This document shows, one piece after another, positions 1 to 7,912 of a stretch of DNA of 64,000 nt (position 1 is its first letter; each line of letters begins with the position of its first letter). This stretch comes from an uncultured Muribaculaceae bacterium. Its GTDB lineage: Bacteria; Bacteroidota; Bacteroidia; Bacteroidales; Muribaculaceae. The stretch lies in NCBI GenBank assembly GCA_910577315.1, contig CAJTME010000006.1, positions 62,001-126,000 of the forward strand, given 5' to 3'. The notes below the pieces were generated by a model. It ran no database searches. It had not been told where the DNA came from and worked only from the letters and a program-made list of their open reading frames with translations. Made by a program: the position numbers and the translations under genes.

Positions 1-588
1 CAGTTCAACGCCATGGGCGAACTGTATCCCGAGTGGAACGAGAAAATCAATGTGATTTCGCGCAAGGACATTGACAACCTGTATGTCAACCATATTCTTC
101 ATTCGCTGGCGATAGCGAAGTTTCTCGGACCGCTGGAGGCCGGTACAACGTTCATGGACCTCGGCACTGGGGGCGGCTTTCCGGGTATTCCGCTGGCGGT
201 GATGTATCCCGACTGCCGGTTCCATCTCATCGACCGCATCGCAAAGAAACTGCGGGTGGCGGCTGACGTGGCCGAGAAAATCGGACTGAAGAACGTCACG
301 TTCCGCCATGGTGACGTGGGCGAGTGCCATGACCGTTTCAACTATGTTGTCAGCCGTGCGGTGATGCCGCTCGACAAACTGGTGAAGCTGGTGGTGCGCA
401 ACATCTCGCCGGTCTCGGCTCCGGCCAACCTGTATTCAAACGGCCTGGTGTGCCTTAAAGGGGGCGACCTGGCCGAGGAGAGCCGTGGTGTGCAGTACCC
501 CGTGGTTGAGTTCAATCTGAACGAATTCCTTTCCGAACCTTATTACGACACAAAGAAACTGGTCTATGTGCCGATAAACAAAAAGTGA
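1..588 (+). CDS. rsmG: 16S rRNA (guanine-N7) methyltransferase RsmG, 5' partial
   Basis: The reading frame is open from the first base, so the true start lies outside the window; 195 residues are visible. The product is the SAM-dependent enzyme that methylates G527 of 16S rRNA (older name GidB). The diagnostic parts are the EWNEKIN segment at the visible N-terminus, the SAM-binding glycine loop DLGTGGGFPGIPLA, and the SRAVMPLDKL segment. Only a short N-terminal piece seems to be missing compared with the usual size of about 205-210 residues. The metallo-hydrolase gene starts 33 bp downstream on the same strand and may be co-transcribed. Confidence 0.95.
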   Translation, partial: QFNAMGELYPEWNEKINVISRKDIDNLYVNHILHSLAIAKFLGPLEAGTTFMDLGTGGGFPGIPLAVMYPDCRFHLIDRIAKKLRVAADVAEKIGLKNVTFRHGDVGECHDRFNYVVSRAVMPLDKLVKLVVRNISPVSAPANLYSNGLVCLKGGDLAEESRGVQYPVVEFNLNEFLSEPYYDTKKLVYVPINKK

Positions 589-621
589 CGGACAGCCGTT
601 TTTTTGTAAAAACACCTGACT

Positions 622-1263
622 ATGTTGAAAATCAAACAATTCGTGTTCAATCCCTTCGGGGAGTGTACGTATGTCATATCCGATGAGGCCACGGGCGACG
701 CCATTGTGGTTGATCCCGGCATGGCGGATGCCGCCGAACTCAAGCGGTTTGATGATTTTGTCGAACAGAACCATCTCTCCATCAAGGGAATCGTAAACAC
801 CCATCTGCATCTTGACCACTGCTTCGGCGACAATTATGTCAAGGATAAGTATGGGGTGAAGGTGTCGGCGCATATTGCCGACGCTCCCCTCGGCGGAGCG
901 GTTGCCGAGCAGGCGCGCCGCTTCGGTATGAGGGTCGACAACAGCGATGTGGTGATAGATGCTCCGCTTAACGACGGTGACACTATCACCATAGGCGAGG
1001 ACCGGCTGGAGGTGATCCATACCCCCGGCCACTCGCCTGGCGGCATCTGCCTGTATAGTCCGACGGGCAAGTTCCTTATAGCGGGCGACACACTTTTCAA
1101 GGGCTCGATAGGCCGCACCGACCTTGAAGGCGGCAACCATCATCAGCTGGTGGAAAGCGTGCGCAAGCGGCTGCTGACACTGCCCGGCGACACGCTGGTG
1201 CTGAGCGGCCACGGCCCCGCCACCACAATTGCCGACGAAAAGGCCTCGAATCCGTTCCTGTGA
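622..1263 (+). CDS. metallo-beta-lactamase-fold hydrolase (glyoxalase II-like)
   Basis: A 213-residue soluble protein of the metallo-beta-lactamase fold. The metal ligands are all visible: THLHLDH at residues 60-66, the HTPGHSPGG loop (His133, His137), AGDTLF (Asp156) and SGHGP (His197). This pattern matches small glyoxalase II-like hydrolases that cleave thioesters or related metabolites. The fold does not fix the substrate, so hydroxyacylglutathione hydrolase activity should not be assumed; members of this order generally lack glutathione. It sits 33 bp after rsmG and may be transcribed with it. Confidence 0.9.
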   Translation: MLKIKQFVFNPFGECTYVISDEATGDAIVVDPGMADAAELKRFDDFVEQNHLSIKGIVNTHLHLDHCFGDNYVKDKYGVKVSAHIADAPLGGAVAEQARRFGMRVDNSDVVIDAPLNDGDTITIGEDRLEVIHTPGHSPGGICLYSPTGKFLIAGDTLFKGSIGRTDLEGGNHHQLVESVRKRLLTLPGDTLVLSGHGPATTIADEKASNPFL

Positions 1264-1332
1264 ATCACGGGGAGCCGTTGGCCGGGCCAAAAAATAAACC
1301 AGTCTAACTTTTTATAATATCGCAGTTAACGG

Positions 1333-3006
1333 ATGAAATTCAGCCTTTCCGCATGGCTTGACGAGGCGTTAAGCCATAAACGCCTGTGGCTTTTGTTGTT
1401 TCTGTTGTCGGTGTTGACGATATACGACATTCCGACAGCGGAACTGTTCCATTTCGGCAAGTGGTATGTTGTCGGTTATCTTCTTGGAGTCGGGATATTG
1501 AAAGCGTCCATTATAGTGTTGCTGCTGTCTCCGCTCTTGAAACGGAGAAGGTTACGGCCGATTGCATGGGTGTTGGTCGCGCTGTATGGAATGATAGGAG
1601 CCATAAACGCCGTGAGTGCGAGTCTGTATGGTTTTGGAATTACCCGTAAGCTGATGGTAGTGGTCGCCCAGACGAATCCTGCAGAAGCGGTGGAGTTCCT
1701 GCCAGGGTTGATGTCAAACCTGCGCTCGGCGGCATTGAACCCGCTGACATGGTGCGTTTTGATTGCGCTCGTGGTTTCTTTTGTGTTTATAAAGAAGATT
1801 GGCCGCAGGTGCTTTACCGCGTTAATGGCGGTTGGGTCGGTTATAGGGTGTGTTTTTTACATATCGTTTGCGGTGTCGTACGATTATGGCCGTACGGCAG
1901 GTTTTATGACGATGAGGATTCCGAAATACGCTCTTGAAGTATATCGGTCCGAGCGGAAACTGCACGAGCTGATGGACAACCTCAGGCCTTTCCCTGACTC
2001 GGAATGTGTCGCGTCGGAAAAGCTGGCGTCGAATGTGATTGTGGTCATAGGGGAGTCGGCGTCCCGCCAGCATCTTTCTCTATATGGTTATCACCTGCCT
2101 ACGTCTCCACGGATGGATGCGATGGCCGACAGCCTGTTTGTATTCACTAATGTCATAGGCTCCTCGTCCGGGACATCTGCGAATATAGAGAGGATACTGA
2201 CCTTTAAAAAAGACGACCTAACGAGTGAGGACTGGTATAAATATCCGTTGCTGATTGATCTGTTTAAGTGTGCCGGATATAAATGCTTCTGGCTGTCTAA
2301 TCAGGAAAGGAGCGGGCTGCTCGCAAATTCATCGGGGGCAATAGCTTCCACGGCGGATGTGGTCAAGTATGTGGGAAGTGAAAATTCAGAGGATTTCTTT
2401 TCGTTGAGATATGACGGGGCGTTGCTGCCCGAGGTAAGGAGCGCGTTGGCCGATACGGCTGCCGACAAGTTGATTATGGTGCACCTCATGGGGTCGCATA
2501 CGGTTTACCGCAATCGTTATCCGAAAGAATTTGAGAAGTTCAGCGCCGGAGATGAGCTTCGGTATAATGCGCGGCCATGGCTCAGGGAAGAGACAGCCCG
2601 GATTGTCGCCGAGTATGATAACTCGATACTCTATACGGATTATGTGGTGTCGGATATGATCGGAATGATTGCCGGGAATCCCGAGCCGTCGGTTTTGATA
2701 TATTTCTCAGACCATGGAGAGAATGTTTATGATGACCGTGATTTCATGGGCCGTGAGGAGCGGTTTGTGGAGGTGCCGTTCGTGATTTATGCAAATGCAG
2801 CCTACCGTAGGCAGTGCCTGAATAATGTTGAGCGTATGGAGAAGGCTCTGGACCTGCCTGTTTCAACGGCGAATGTCATATATTCCCTGATGACGCTTAC
2901 GGGGACAAGTTATGTGTTATATGATGAAGCTGATGATTTTATGTCTGACCGTTTCGTGCCGAGAAAGCGGTATGTTGATGAGCGGATTTGGAGTTATGAG
3001 AAATGA
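1333..3006 (+). CDS. phosphoethanolamine transferase (EptA/sulfatase superfamily)
   Basis: A 557-residue inner-membrane enzyme with about five hydrophobic helices in the first 185 residues and a periplasmic alkaline-phosphatase-fold domain after that. VIVVIGESASRQHLSLYGY carries the metal-binding Glu, the SSGTSANIERIL segment holds the likely catalytic Thr nucleophile, and FSDHGEN carries further metal ligands. The family adds phosphoethanolamine to lipid A or another glycolipid, which often raises polymyxin resistance. By eye the gene is less GC-rich than its neighbours, like the second copy at 31999-33786. A bidirectional terminator follows. The acceptor lipid cannot be told from sequence. 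Confidence 0.88.
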   Translation: MKFSLSAWLDEALSHKRLWLLLFLLSVLTIYDIPTAELFHFGKWYVVGYLLGVGILKASIIVLLLSPLLKRRRLRPIAWVLVALYGMIGAINAVSASLYGFGITRKLMVVVAQTNPAEAVEFLPGLMSNLRSAALNPLTWCVLIALVVSFVFIKKIGRRCFTALMAVGSVIGCVFYISFAVSYDYGRTAGFMTMRIPKYALEVYRSERKLHELMDNLRPFPDSECVASEKLASNVIVVIGESASRQHLSLYGYHLPTSPRMDAMADSLFVFTNVIGSSSGTSANIERILTFKKDDLTSEDWYKYPLLIDLFKCAGYKCFWLSNQERSGLLANSSGAIASTADVVKYVGSENSEDFFSLRYDGALLPEVRSALADTAADKLIMVHLMGSHTVYRNRYPKEFEKFSAGDELRYNARPWLREETARIVAEYDNSILYTDYVVSDMIGMIAGNPEPSVLIYFSDHGENVYDDRDFMGREERFVEVPFVIYANAAYRRQCLNNVERMEKALDLPVSTANVIYSLMTLTGTSYVLYDEADDFMSDRFVPRKRYVDERIWSYEK

Positions 3007-3050
3007 TCGGCGGGCGGTCTGTCCGGCAGTTCCTTGGAGGTTGAATGGTA

Positions 3051-3086
3051 AAAAAAGCGGTTGTGCGTCGGCACAACCGCTTTTTT
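3051..3086. terminator. bidirectional rho-independent terminator
   Basis: A perfect 16-bp inverted repeat (3051-3066 with 3071-3086) surrounds the loop GTCG. Each arm has A6 on its outer side, so it gives a GC-rich stem followed by a U run on either strand. It lies between the convergent phosphoethanolamine transferase gene (+) and rpsA (-). Confidence 0.9.
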
Positions 3087-3104
3087 ATGGAATTTCGGCA
3101 GGGA

Positions 3105-4886
3105 TTATTTGCCGGAGAGTTTTTCTTTGAGGGCTGCGAGGGCTTCGAGGTCGCCGAGGGTGGTCTTCTCGATGGCGGGAGCAGCGATGGTTGCTTCTTC
3201 CTTGGGCTGACGGGGAGCGCGTTTTGCCTTGCGTTCTACGGCCTTGTCTGCACGTGCTTCATCTTCAAAGATGCGGCTGTGGGAAAGGATGATGCGCTTG
3301 GCGTCCTTGTTGAACTCGATAACCTTGAAGTTGAGCTTTTCGTCAACCTTGGCCTGCGAGCCGTCTTCCTTGACGAGGTGTTTGGGAGTGGCGAAGCCTT
3401 CAACACCGTAGGGGAGAGCGACAACAGCACCCTTCTCGAGCATCTCGACGATGGTGCCTTCGTGAACTGAGCCAACGGTGAAGATGGTCTCGAATACGTC
3501 CCAGGGGTTTTCTTCGAGCTGCTTGTGGCCGAGGCTGAGGCGACGGTTGTCCTTGTCGATGGCGAGAACTTCAACCTCGATGTCGTTGCCGACCTGGGTG
3601 AATTCGCTGGGGTGTTTGATTTTCTTGGTCCAGGAGAGGTCGGAGATGTGGATGAGACCGTCAACGCCTTCTTCGATTTCAACGAATACGCCGAAGTTGG
3701 TGAAGTTGCGCACACGGGCGGTGTGGCGGCTTCCAACGGGATACTTTTCTTCGATGTTCTCCCAGGGATCGTTCTTGAGCTGCTTGATGCCGAGGCTCAT
3801 CTTGCGGTCCTCGCGGTCGAGGGTGAGGATGACGGCTTCCACTTCGTCGCCGACTTTCATGAAGTCCTGTGCGGAACGGAGGTGCTGGCTCCACGACATT
3901 TCGCTGACGTGGATGAGGCCTTCTACGCCGGGAGCGATTTCGAGGAATGCGCCGTAGTCAGCCATAACGACAACTTTACCCTTGACATGGTCGCCAACCT
4001 TGAGGTTTGCGTCGAGGGCGTCCCAGGGATGGGGCTGGAGCTGCTTGAGGCCGAGGGCGATGCGCTTCTTCTCGTCGTCGAAGTCGAGGATAACGACGTT
4101 GAGCTTCTGGTCGAGTTCGACAACTTCGCTGGGCTTGGTGACACGGCCCCAGGAGAGGTCGGTGATGTGGATGAGGCCGTCGACGCCGCCGAGGTCGATG
4201 AACACACCGTAGGAGGTGATGTTCTTGACGGTGCCTTCGAGCACCTGGCCTTTTTCGAGCTTGGAGATGATCTCGCGCTTCTGCTGCTCGAGCTCGGCTT
4301 CGATGAGGGCCTTGTGGGAGATAACCACGTTCTTGAATTCTTCGTTGATCTTAACAACCTTGAATTCCATGGTCTTGCCGACGTAAACGTCGTAATCGCG
4401 GATGGGCTTGACGTCGATCTGCGAACCGGGGAGGAACGCTTCGATGCCGAACACATCAACGATCATGCCGCCTTTGGTGCGGCATTTGATGAAGCCTTTG
4501 ATGATTTCATCGTTGGCGAGGGCGGCGTTGATGCGCTCCCACGAGCGGGATGCGCGGGCCTTCTTGTGCGACAAAATCAGCTGGCCTTTTTTGTCTTCCT
4601 GATTTTCAATGAACACTTCCACGGTGTCGCCGATCTTGAGCTCGGGATTGTAGCGGAATTCGCTCATGGGGATGATGCCGTCGCTCTTGTATCCGATGTT
4701 AACCACCACTTCACGCTTGTTGAGCGCGATGACGGTACCTTCGATTACGTCTTTGTCCTTAACGGTGTTGAGCGATTCATCGTAGGTTTTGGTGAGCTCT
4801 TCACGAGATTTCTCACCGGCGGTTTCGCCTTTTTCGTAGGCATCCCAGTCGAAATCTTCGATAGGGCTTTTGGTTTCTTCTGCCAT
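3105..4886 (-). CDS. rpsA: 30S ribosomal protein S1
   Basis: A 593-residue protein made of about six S1 RNA-binding domains between residues 45 and 540, followed by a basic, Ala-rich tail. Repeated signatures such as GVDGLIHITDLSW, GVEGLIHVSEMSW and GVDGLIHISDLSW mark the domains. The third to fifth domains carry the strongest S1 consensus, as is usual for the mRNA-binding half. S1 brings mRNA to the 30S subunit and matters greatly in bacteria with weak Shine-Dalgarno sites such as Bacteroidetes. It has its own promoter upstream, separate from the greA operon. Confidence 0.97.
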   Translation of the reverse strand: MAEETKSPIEDFDWDAYEKGETAGEKSREELTKTYDESLNTVKDKDVIEGTVIALNKREVVVNIGYKSDGIIPMSEFRYNPELKIGDTVEVFIENQEDKKGQLILSHKKARASRSWERINAALANDEIIKGFIKCRTKGGMIVDVFGIEAFLPGSQIDVKPIRDYDVYVGKTMEFKVVKINEEFKNVVISHKALIEAELEQQKREIISKLEKGQVLEGTVKNITSYGVFIDLGGVDGLIHITDLSWGRVTKPSEVVELDQKLNVVILDFDDEKKRIALGLKQLQPHPWDALDANLKVGDHVKGKVVVMADYGAFLEIAPGVEGLIHVSEMSWSQHLRSAQDFMKVGDEVEAVILTLDREDRKMSLGIKQLKNDPWENIEEKYPVGSRHTARVRNFTNFGVFVEIEEGVDGLIHISDLSWTKKIKHPSEFTQVGNDIEVEVLAIDKDNRRLSLGHKQLEENPWDVFETIFTVGSVHEGTIVEMLEKGAVVALPYGVEGFATPKHLVKEDGSQAKVDEKLNFKVIEFNKDAKRIILSHSRIFEDEARADKAVERKAKRAPRQPKEEATIAAPAIEKTTLGDLEALAALKEKLSGK

Positions 4887-4925
4887 TTAAAAAGTTAATA
4901 AATAAGGTTAATTAAAAATGCGCTG

Positions 4926-4956
4926 CAAAGTTAAGCATTTTCTGCCTGATTTGCAA
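4926..4956 (-). promoter_or_regulatory. rpsA promoter (Bacteroidetes sigma-ABfr type)
   Basis: On the minus strand a -33 TTG (4954-4956) is followed after 20 bp by the -7 element TAACTTTG (4926-4933). The expected transcription start gives an rpsA leader of about 34 nt. Spacing and both boxes fit the Bacteroidetes consensus. Confidence 0.75.
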
Positions 4957-4990
4957 CGCATTTGGAAAATTTTTTCGGCTGTCGTCCCGC

Positions 4991-6088
4991 TCAGATGAAT
5001 CTGGCCACTTCGGCGGCGAGTTTGGTGGGGTCGGTGACGCGGGCGGCGATGTTGCCCTGACGGTCGATGATGAATGTCATGGGCAGGGCGCCGACGTTAT
5101 ACTGCACCAGGGGATCGACGCCGTCGGTGGTGGAGTTCCACACGGCAATCCAGGGCAGGTTGCGGGCTGTCTGCTTCCATGCTGTTTCGTCGGCGTCGAA
5201 GGCGAGCTGGAAAATCTCGAGGCCGGCCTGATGGTACTGGTCGTAGACCTTGTTGAGGATGACGTTGTAGGCCGGGGAGGCTTCCTGACCGTAGTTGACG
5301 AAGCTGAGGATTGTCACTCCGCCCTTCGAGGCGATGTCGGCGAGGCTGTGGCTGACGCCTTTCGAGTCAGAGCGGGTTATGTCGAAGAGCGAGGTCTCGG
5401 TGGCGGCAATCTCGTGGGTGACACCGAGTTGCGCCGCACGTGCCTTTTTGTAGACAGCCGCGAGGTATTCGCCGCGCGGGTCGTCGGGACGTTCGTTGGC
5501 GAAGCGCTGGGCCACGGCTCCGAGCAGGCGCAGGTCGGCGGGGTCGGAGATGTTGTACAGCGGCTGGTCGCCCACCGATTTATTGATGAGGTAGTAGACC
5601 GAAACGATTGACGGGTCGGCGAAAGCCTTGGCGAAAAGGTCTTTCTTGAGCTGGGCGTCGGCCACGGTGGCCTGGGCTCCGCGTGCGTTGACCGACGATG
5701 TGATGATGCTGTCGAGGCTGGTGACGGAGGCTGCCTGGATGGTGCCCGAGAGGGAATAGCCGGTGTTGAAGTGGGCGGCGTCGGCGTTGAGCTCGAGGCG
5801 GTCGACGGAATCAACGGGGAAGTAGATGTGGCTCGATCCCATGGCAAGGCGCATAATCTCGGGGTAGGGGGCGGGCTGAGCCGAGCGGTAGCCGAATGAG
5901 CCGTGCGAGGTTCTCACGGAATCCACCACATACCAGTGGCCGTTGTTGAATCCCTGGATTGTCAGGGTGGTGTCGCCGGCGCCGGCGATGTTGCCGCTGA
6001 TGCTCCATCCGCTGTCATGCTTGGTGCATGCGGTCCAGCCCATGAGCAGGGCCGACGAGGCTACAGCGAGTAAAAGAAAATGTTTCAT
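4991..6088 (-). CDS. DUF4369/thioredoxin-fold lipoprotein lacking CxxC
   Basis: A 365-residue predicted lipoprotein with a hydrophobic signal ending at Cys21 (MGWTAC). Residues about 28-135 resemble the DUF4369 beta domain found in Bacteroidales thiol-disulfide proteins, and residues about 235-365 resemble an AhpC/TlpA thioredoxin fold (LPMTFIIDRQGNIAAR). Where an active protein has WCxPC, this one reads NYGQEAS, so both redox cysteines are absent. It is the last gene of the greA-HIT operon (9 bp after the HIT gene). A structural or binding role is more likely than disulfide exchange; the true role is unknown. Confidence 0.75.
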   Translation of the reverse strand: MKHFLLLAVASSALLMGWTACTKHDSGWSISGNIAGAGDTTLTIQGFNNGHWYVVDSVRTSHGSFGYRSAQPAPYPEIMRLAMGSSHIYFPVDSVDRLELNADAAHFNTGYSLSGTIQAASVTSLDSIITSSVNARGAQATVADAQLKKDLFAKAFADPSIVSVYYLINKSVGDQPLYNISDPADLRLLGAVAQRFANERPDDPRGEYLAAVYKKARAAQLGVTHEIAATETSLFDITRSDSKGVSHSLADIASKGGVTILSFVNYGQEASPAYNVILNKVYDQYHQAGLEIFQLAFDADETAWKQTARNLPWIAVWNSTTDGVDPLVQYNVGALPMTFIIDRQGNIAARVTDPTKLAAEVARFI

Positions 6089-6097
6089 TGCAGTGGA

Positions 6098-6490
6098 TTA
6101 TTCAAATTTAGCGGCGATTGCGTCGGCGATTTCCTTCATGCGCTCGGCGGGGAGGGTGAGTTTCTGGCGGGTGAAGTCGAGGTCGCCCTCCTTGGACATC
6201 GGCACGAGGTGGATGTGGGCGTGGGGCACTTCAAGGCCGATGACTGCCATGCCGACCTTGCGGCAGGGCATGGCGGCTTTCAGGGCCTTGGCCACGCGCT
6301 TTGCGAAGATGTGCATTGCGGCGGTTTCCTCGTCGGAGAGGTCGAAAATATAGTCGACCTCACGCTTGGGGATTACGAGCACGTGGCCTTCTGCCACGGG
6401 GTTGATGTCGAGGAATGCGAAGAAACGGTCGTCTTCGGCCACGCGGTAAGAGGGAATCTCGCCGGCGGCTATGCGTGAAAAGATGGTCAT
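6098..6490 (-). CDS. HIT family nucleotide-binding hydrolase
   Basis: A 130-residue HIT-fold protein. The histidine triad HAHIHLV is at residues 90-96, with His94 as the nucleophile that attacks the nucleotide alpha-phosphate. The N-terminal IFSRIAAGEIPSYRV segment is typical of the HINT/Hit branch that hydrolyses nucleoside phosphoramidates or adenylated compounds. The gene lies 11 bp downstream of greA and 9 bp upstream of the DUF4369 gene, so it is the middle gene of a three-gene operon. The natural substrate is not known. Confidence 0.93.
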   Translation of the reverse strand: MTIFSRIAAGEIPSYRVAEDDRFFAFLDINPVAEGHVLVIPKREVDYIFDLSDEETAAMHIFAKRVAKALKAAMPCRKVGMAVIGLEVPHAHIHLVPMSKEGDLDFTRQKLTLPAERMKEIADAIAAKFE

Positions 6491-6501
6491 GTCGGGGAAT
6501 T

Positions 6502-6972
6502 TTAGAACGAAATTTCAACGATTTCAAACTTCATCAGACCCGAGGGGACGCGGATTTCGACCACGTCGCCGAGCTTGTGGCCGATGAGGCCCTGGGCGAT
6601 GGGGGTGGAAGAGGCGATTTTCTTCTCGCGGAGGTTGGCCTCGGAGTCGGCCACGATGGTGTATTCCATCACGGCGCCGTTGGCCACGTTCTTGATTTTC
6701 ACGCGGTTGAGAATCTGCACCTCGTCGGTGTTGAGCTTGCTTTCGTCGATTATGCGGGCGTTTGCGACGAGGTCCTTGAGCTGGGCGATTTTCATTTCGA
6801 GCATGCCCTGGGCTTCCTTGGCGGCGTCGTATTCGGCGTTTTCCGATAGGTCGCCTTTGTCGCGGGCCTCGGCGATTGCGCGTGATATTTCGGGACGCTT
6901 AACACTTTCGAGGTAAGCGATTTCTTCCATTTTTTTCTTGTAACCCTCTTGGGTCATGTAGGTAATAGCCAT
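6502..6972 (-). CDS. greA: transcription elongation factor GreA
   Basis: A 156-residue protein with the N-terminal coiled coil (residues about 1-75) and a C-terminal FKBP-like domain. GDLSENAEYDAAKE is the coiled-coil tip signature; its acidic residues reach the RNA polymerase active site and stimulate cleavage of backtracked RNA. The end of the protein (SPIAQGLIGHKLGDVVEIRVP-like segment) is also characteristic. First gene of the operon with the HIT and DUF4369 genes. An alternative start five codons in (MTQEGY) is possible. Confidence 0.96.
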   Translation of the reverse strand: MAITYMTQEGYKKKMEEIAYLESVKRPEISRAIAEARDKGDLSENAEYDAAKEAQGMLEMKIAQLKDLVANARIIDESKLNTDEVQILNRVKIKNVANGAVMEYTIVADSEANLREKKIASSTPIAQGLIGHKLGDVVEIRVPSGLMKFEIVEISF

Positions 6973-7027
6973 AATTATAAGGGGTTTTTAGTTTTTCAAT
7001 AATAAGGATTGTGGTTCTATGCAAAAT

Positions 7028-7095
7028 AAGGCCCTTTTCGAAAGGGCAAAATAAAAAATGAAGAAACCCGACCTTTCGGTTGAGTCCCTGCATCT
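7028..7095 (-). promoter_or_regulatory. hairpin-containing leader upstream of greA
   Basis: The greA transcript should begin near 7113, giving a leader of about 140 nt, long for this window. It holds two small hairpins: one built from GCCCTTT/AAAGGGC at about 7030-7048 and one from CCGA/TCGG near 7067-7083, the latter followed on the minus strand by a T-rich stretch. An attenuator or mRNA-stability element is possible. Confidence 0.35.
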
Positions 7096-7119
7096 GAGAA
7101 TAAAACAATTTTGCGATGG

Positions 7120-7150
7120 CAAAGTTACGGCTTATTTTTGCCAAAGGCAA
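7120..7150 (-). promoter_or_regulatory. greA operon promoter
   Basis: On the minus strand TTG (7148-7150), 20 bp, then TAACTTTG (7120-7127). It fits the Bacteroidetes -33/-7 consensus and points toward greA. Confidence 0.7.
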
Positions 7151-7218
7151 CCGCCCGTGGCTTAAAAATGGTTAAAATGGGCGGCTTTGCGCCTGAAATG
7201 CCGTAAATTTGTCCCCGT

Positions 7219-7890
7219 ATGGAACTTAACGTAAATATTTCGCCGGAGGTGGCTGCGGCTGCCCCGGATTTGCAGGTCTTGGTGGTTGAGGCAGTTGTCG
7301 CCAACCCGCCCACTCCCGACGCTCTGTGGAATGAAATCCAGCTCGCCGCCGGCGAAATCAGGGCGGCGATGCCGATGGACCAGGTGAACAAACGTCCGGC
7401 CATAGCCGCGACGCGGGCGGCCTGCAAGGCCCTCGGAAAGGAGCCGAACCGCTACCGTCCCTCAGCCGAGGCGCTGTGCCGCCGCTGCGTGAAGGGAATG
7501 GAGCTTTACAGGACGTTGGCCATCATCGACCTCATCAACCTTGTGTCGATAAAGACCGGCCACTCCATCGGTGGCTTTGACAGGGAAGCCATTGTCGGCG
7601 ATGACCTTACGCTCGGGGTCGGCCGCGAGGGCGAGCCGTACGAGGCCATAGGACGGGGCCAGCTGAACATAGCCTGCCTGCCGGTGTTCCGCGACGCCGT
7701 GGGAGGGGTGGGAACGCCCACTTCCGACAACGACCGCACCAAGCTCTCGGAGGACACCCACCGCCTGCTGATGACCATCAACTGCTATGCGCCTCATGAG
7801 GTGGACGAGACCGTGGCCCTGACCGAGCGGCTTCTGCGCCAGTATGCCTCGGCGACCGACATCCGCGTGCGCATGGCGGCAAGACCGTGA
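7219..7890 (+). CDS. B3/B4 tRNA-binding domain protein
   Basis: A 223-residue protein resembling the B3/B4 domain of phenylalanyl-tRNA synthetase beta chains, here as a stand-alone protein. Typical features are the KRPAIAATRAACKALGK segment, the PNRYRPSAEALCRR motif and IDLINLVSIKTGHSIGG. Free-standing B3/B4 proteins are thought to act in editing of mischarged tRNA, but the family is poorly tested. The only -7-like box (TAAATTTG, 7204-7211) ends 7 bp before the ATG, so the message may have almost no leader. It is convergent with sufS, 22 bp apart, with no clear hairpin between them. Confidence 0.82.
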   Translation: MELNVNISPEVAAAAPDLQVLVVEAVVANPPTPDALWNEIQLAAGEIRAAMPMDQVNKRPAIAATRAACKALGKEPNRYRPSAEALCRRCVKGMELYRTLAIIDLINLVSIKTGHSIGGFDREAIVGDDLTLGVGREGEPYEAIGRGQLNIACLPVFRDAVGGVGTPTSDNDRTKLSEDTHRLLMTINCYAPHEVDETVALTERLLRQYASATDIRVRMAARP

Positions 7891-7912
7891 TTTAGGGGTT
7901 GTTAAGCGCCTC

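Noticed and set aside
622..1263. Glyoxalase II (hydroxyacylglutathione hydrolase)
   Set aside because: Only the metallo-beta-lactamase fold is supported; the glutathione-binding C-terminal domain of true glyoxalase II is missing.
3525..4898. Long open frame on + opposite rpsA (457 codons)
   Set aside because: Acidic, low-complexity antisense shadow of rpsA in GC-rich DNA; no promoter and no family pattern.
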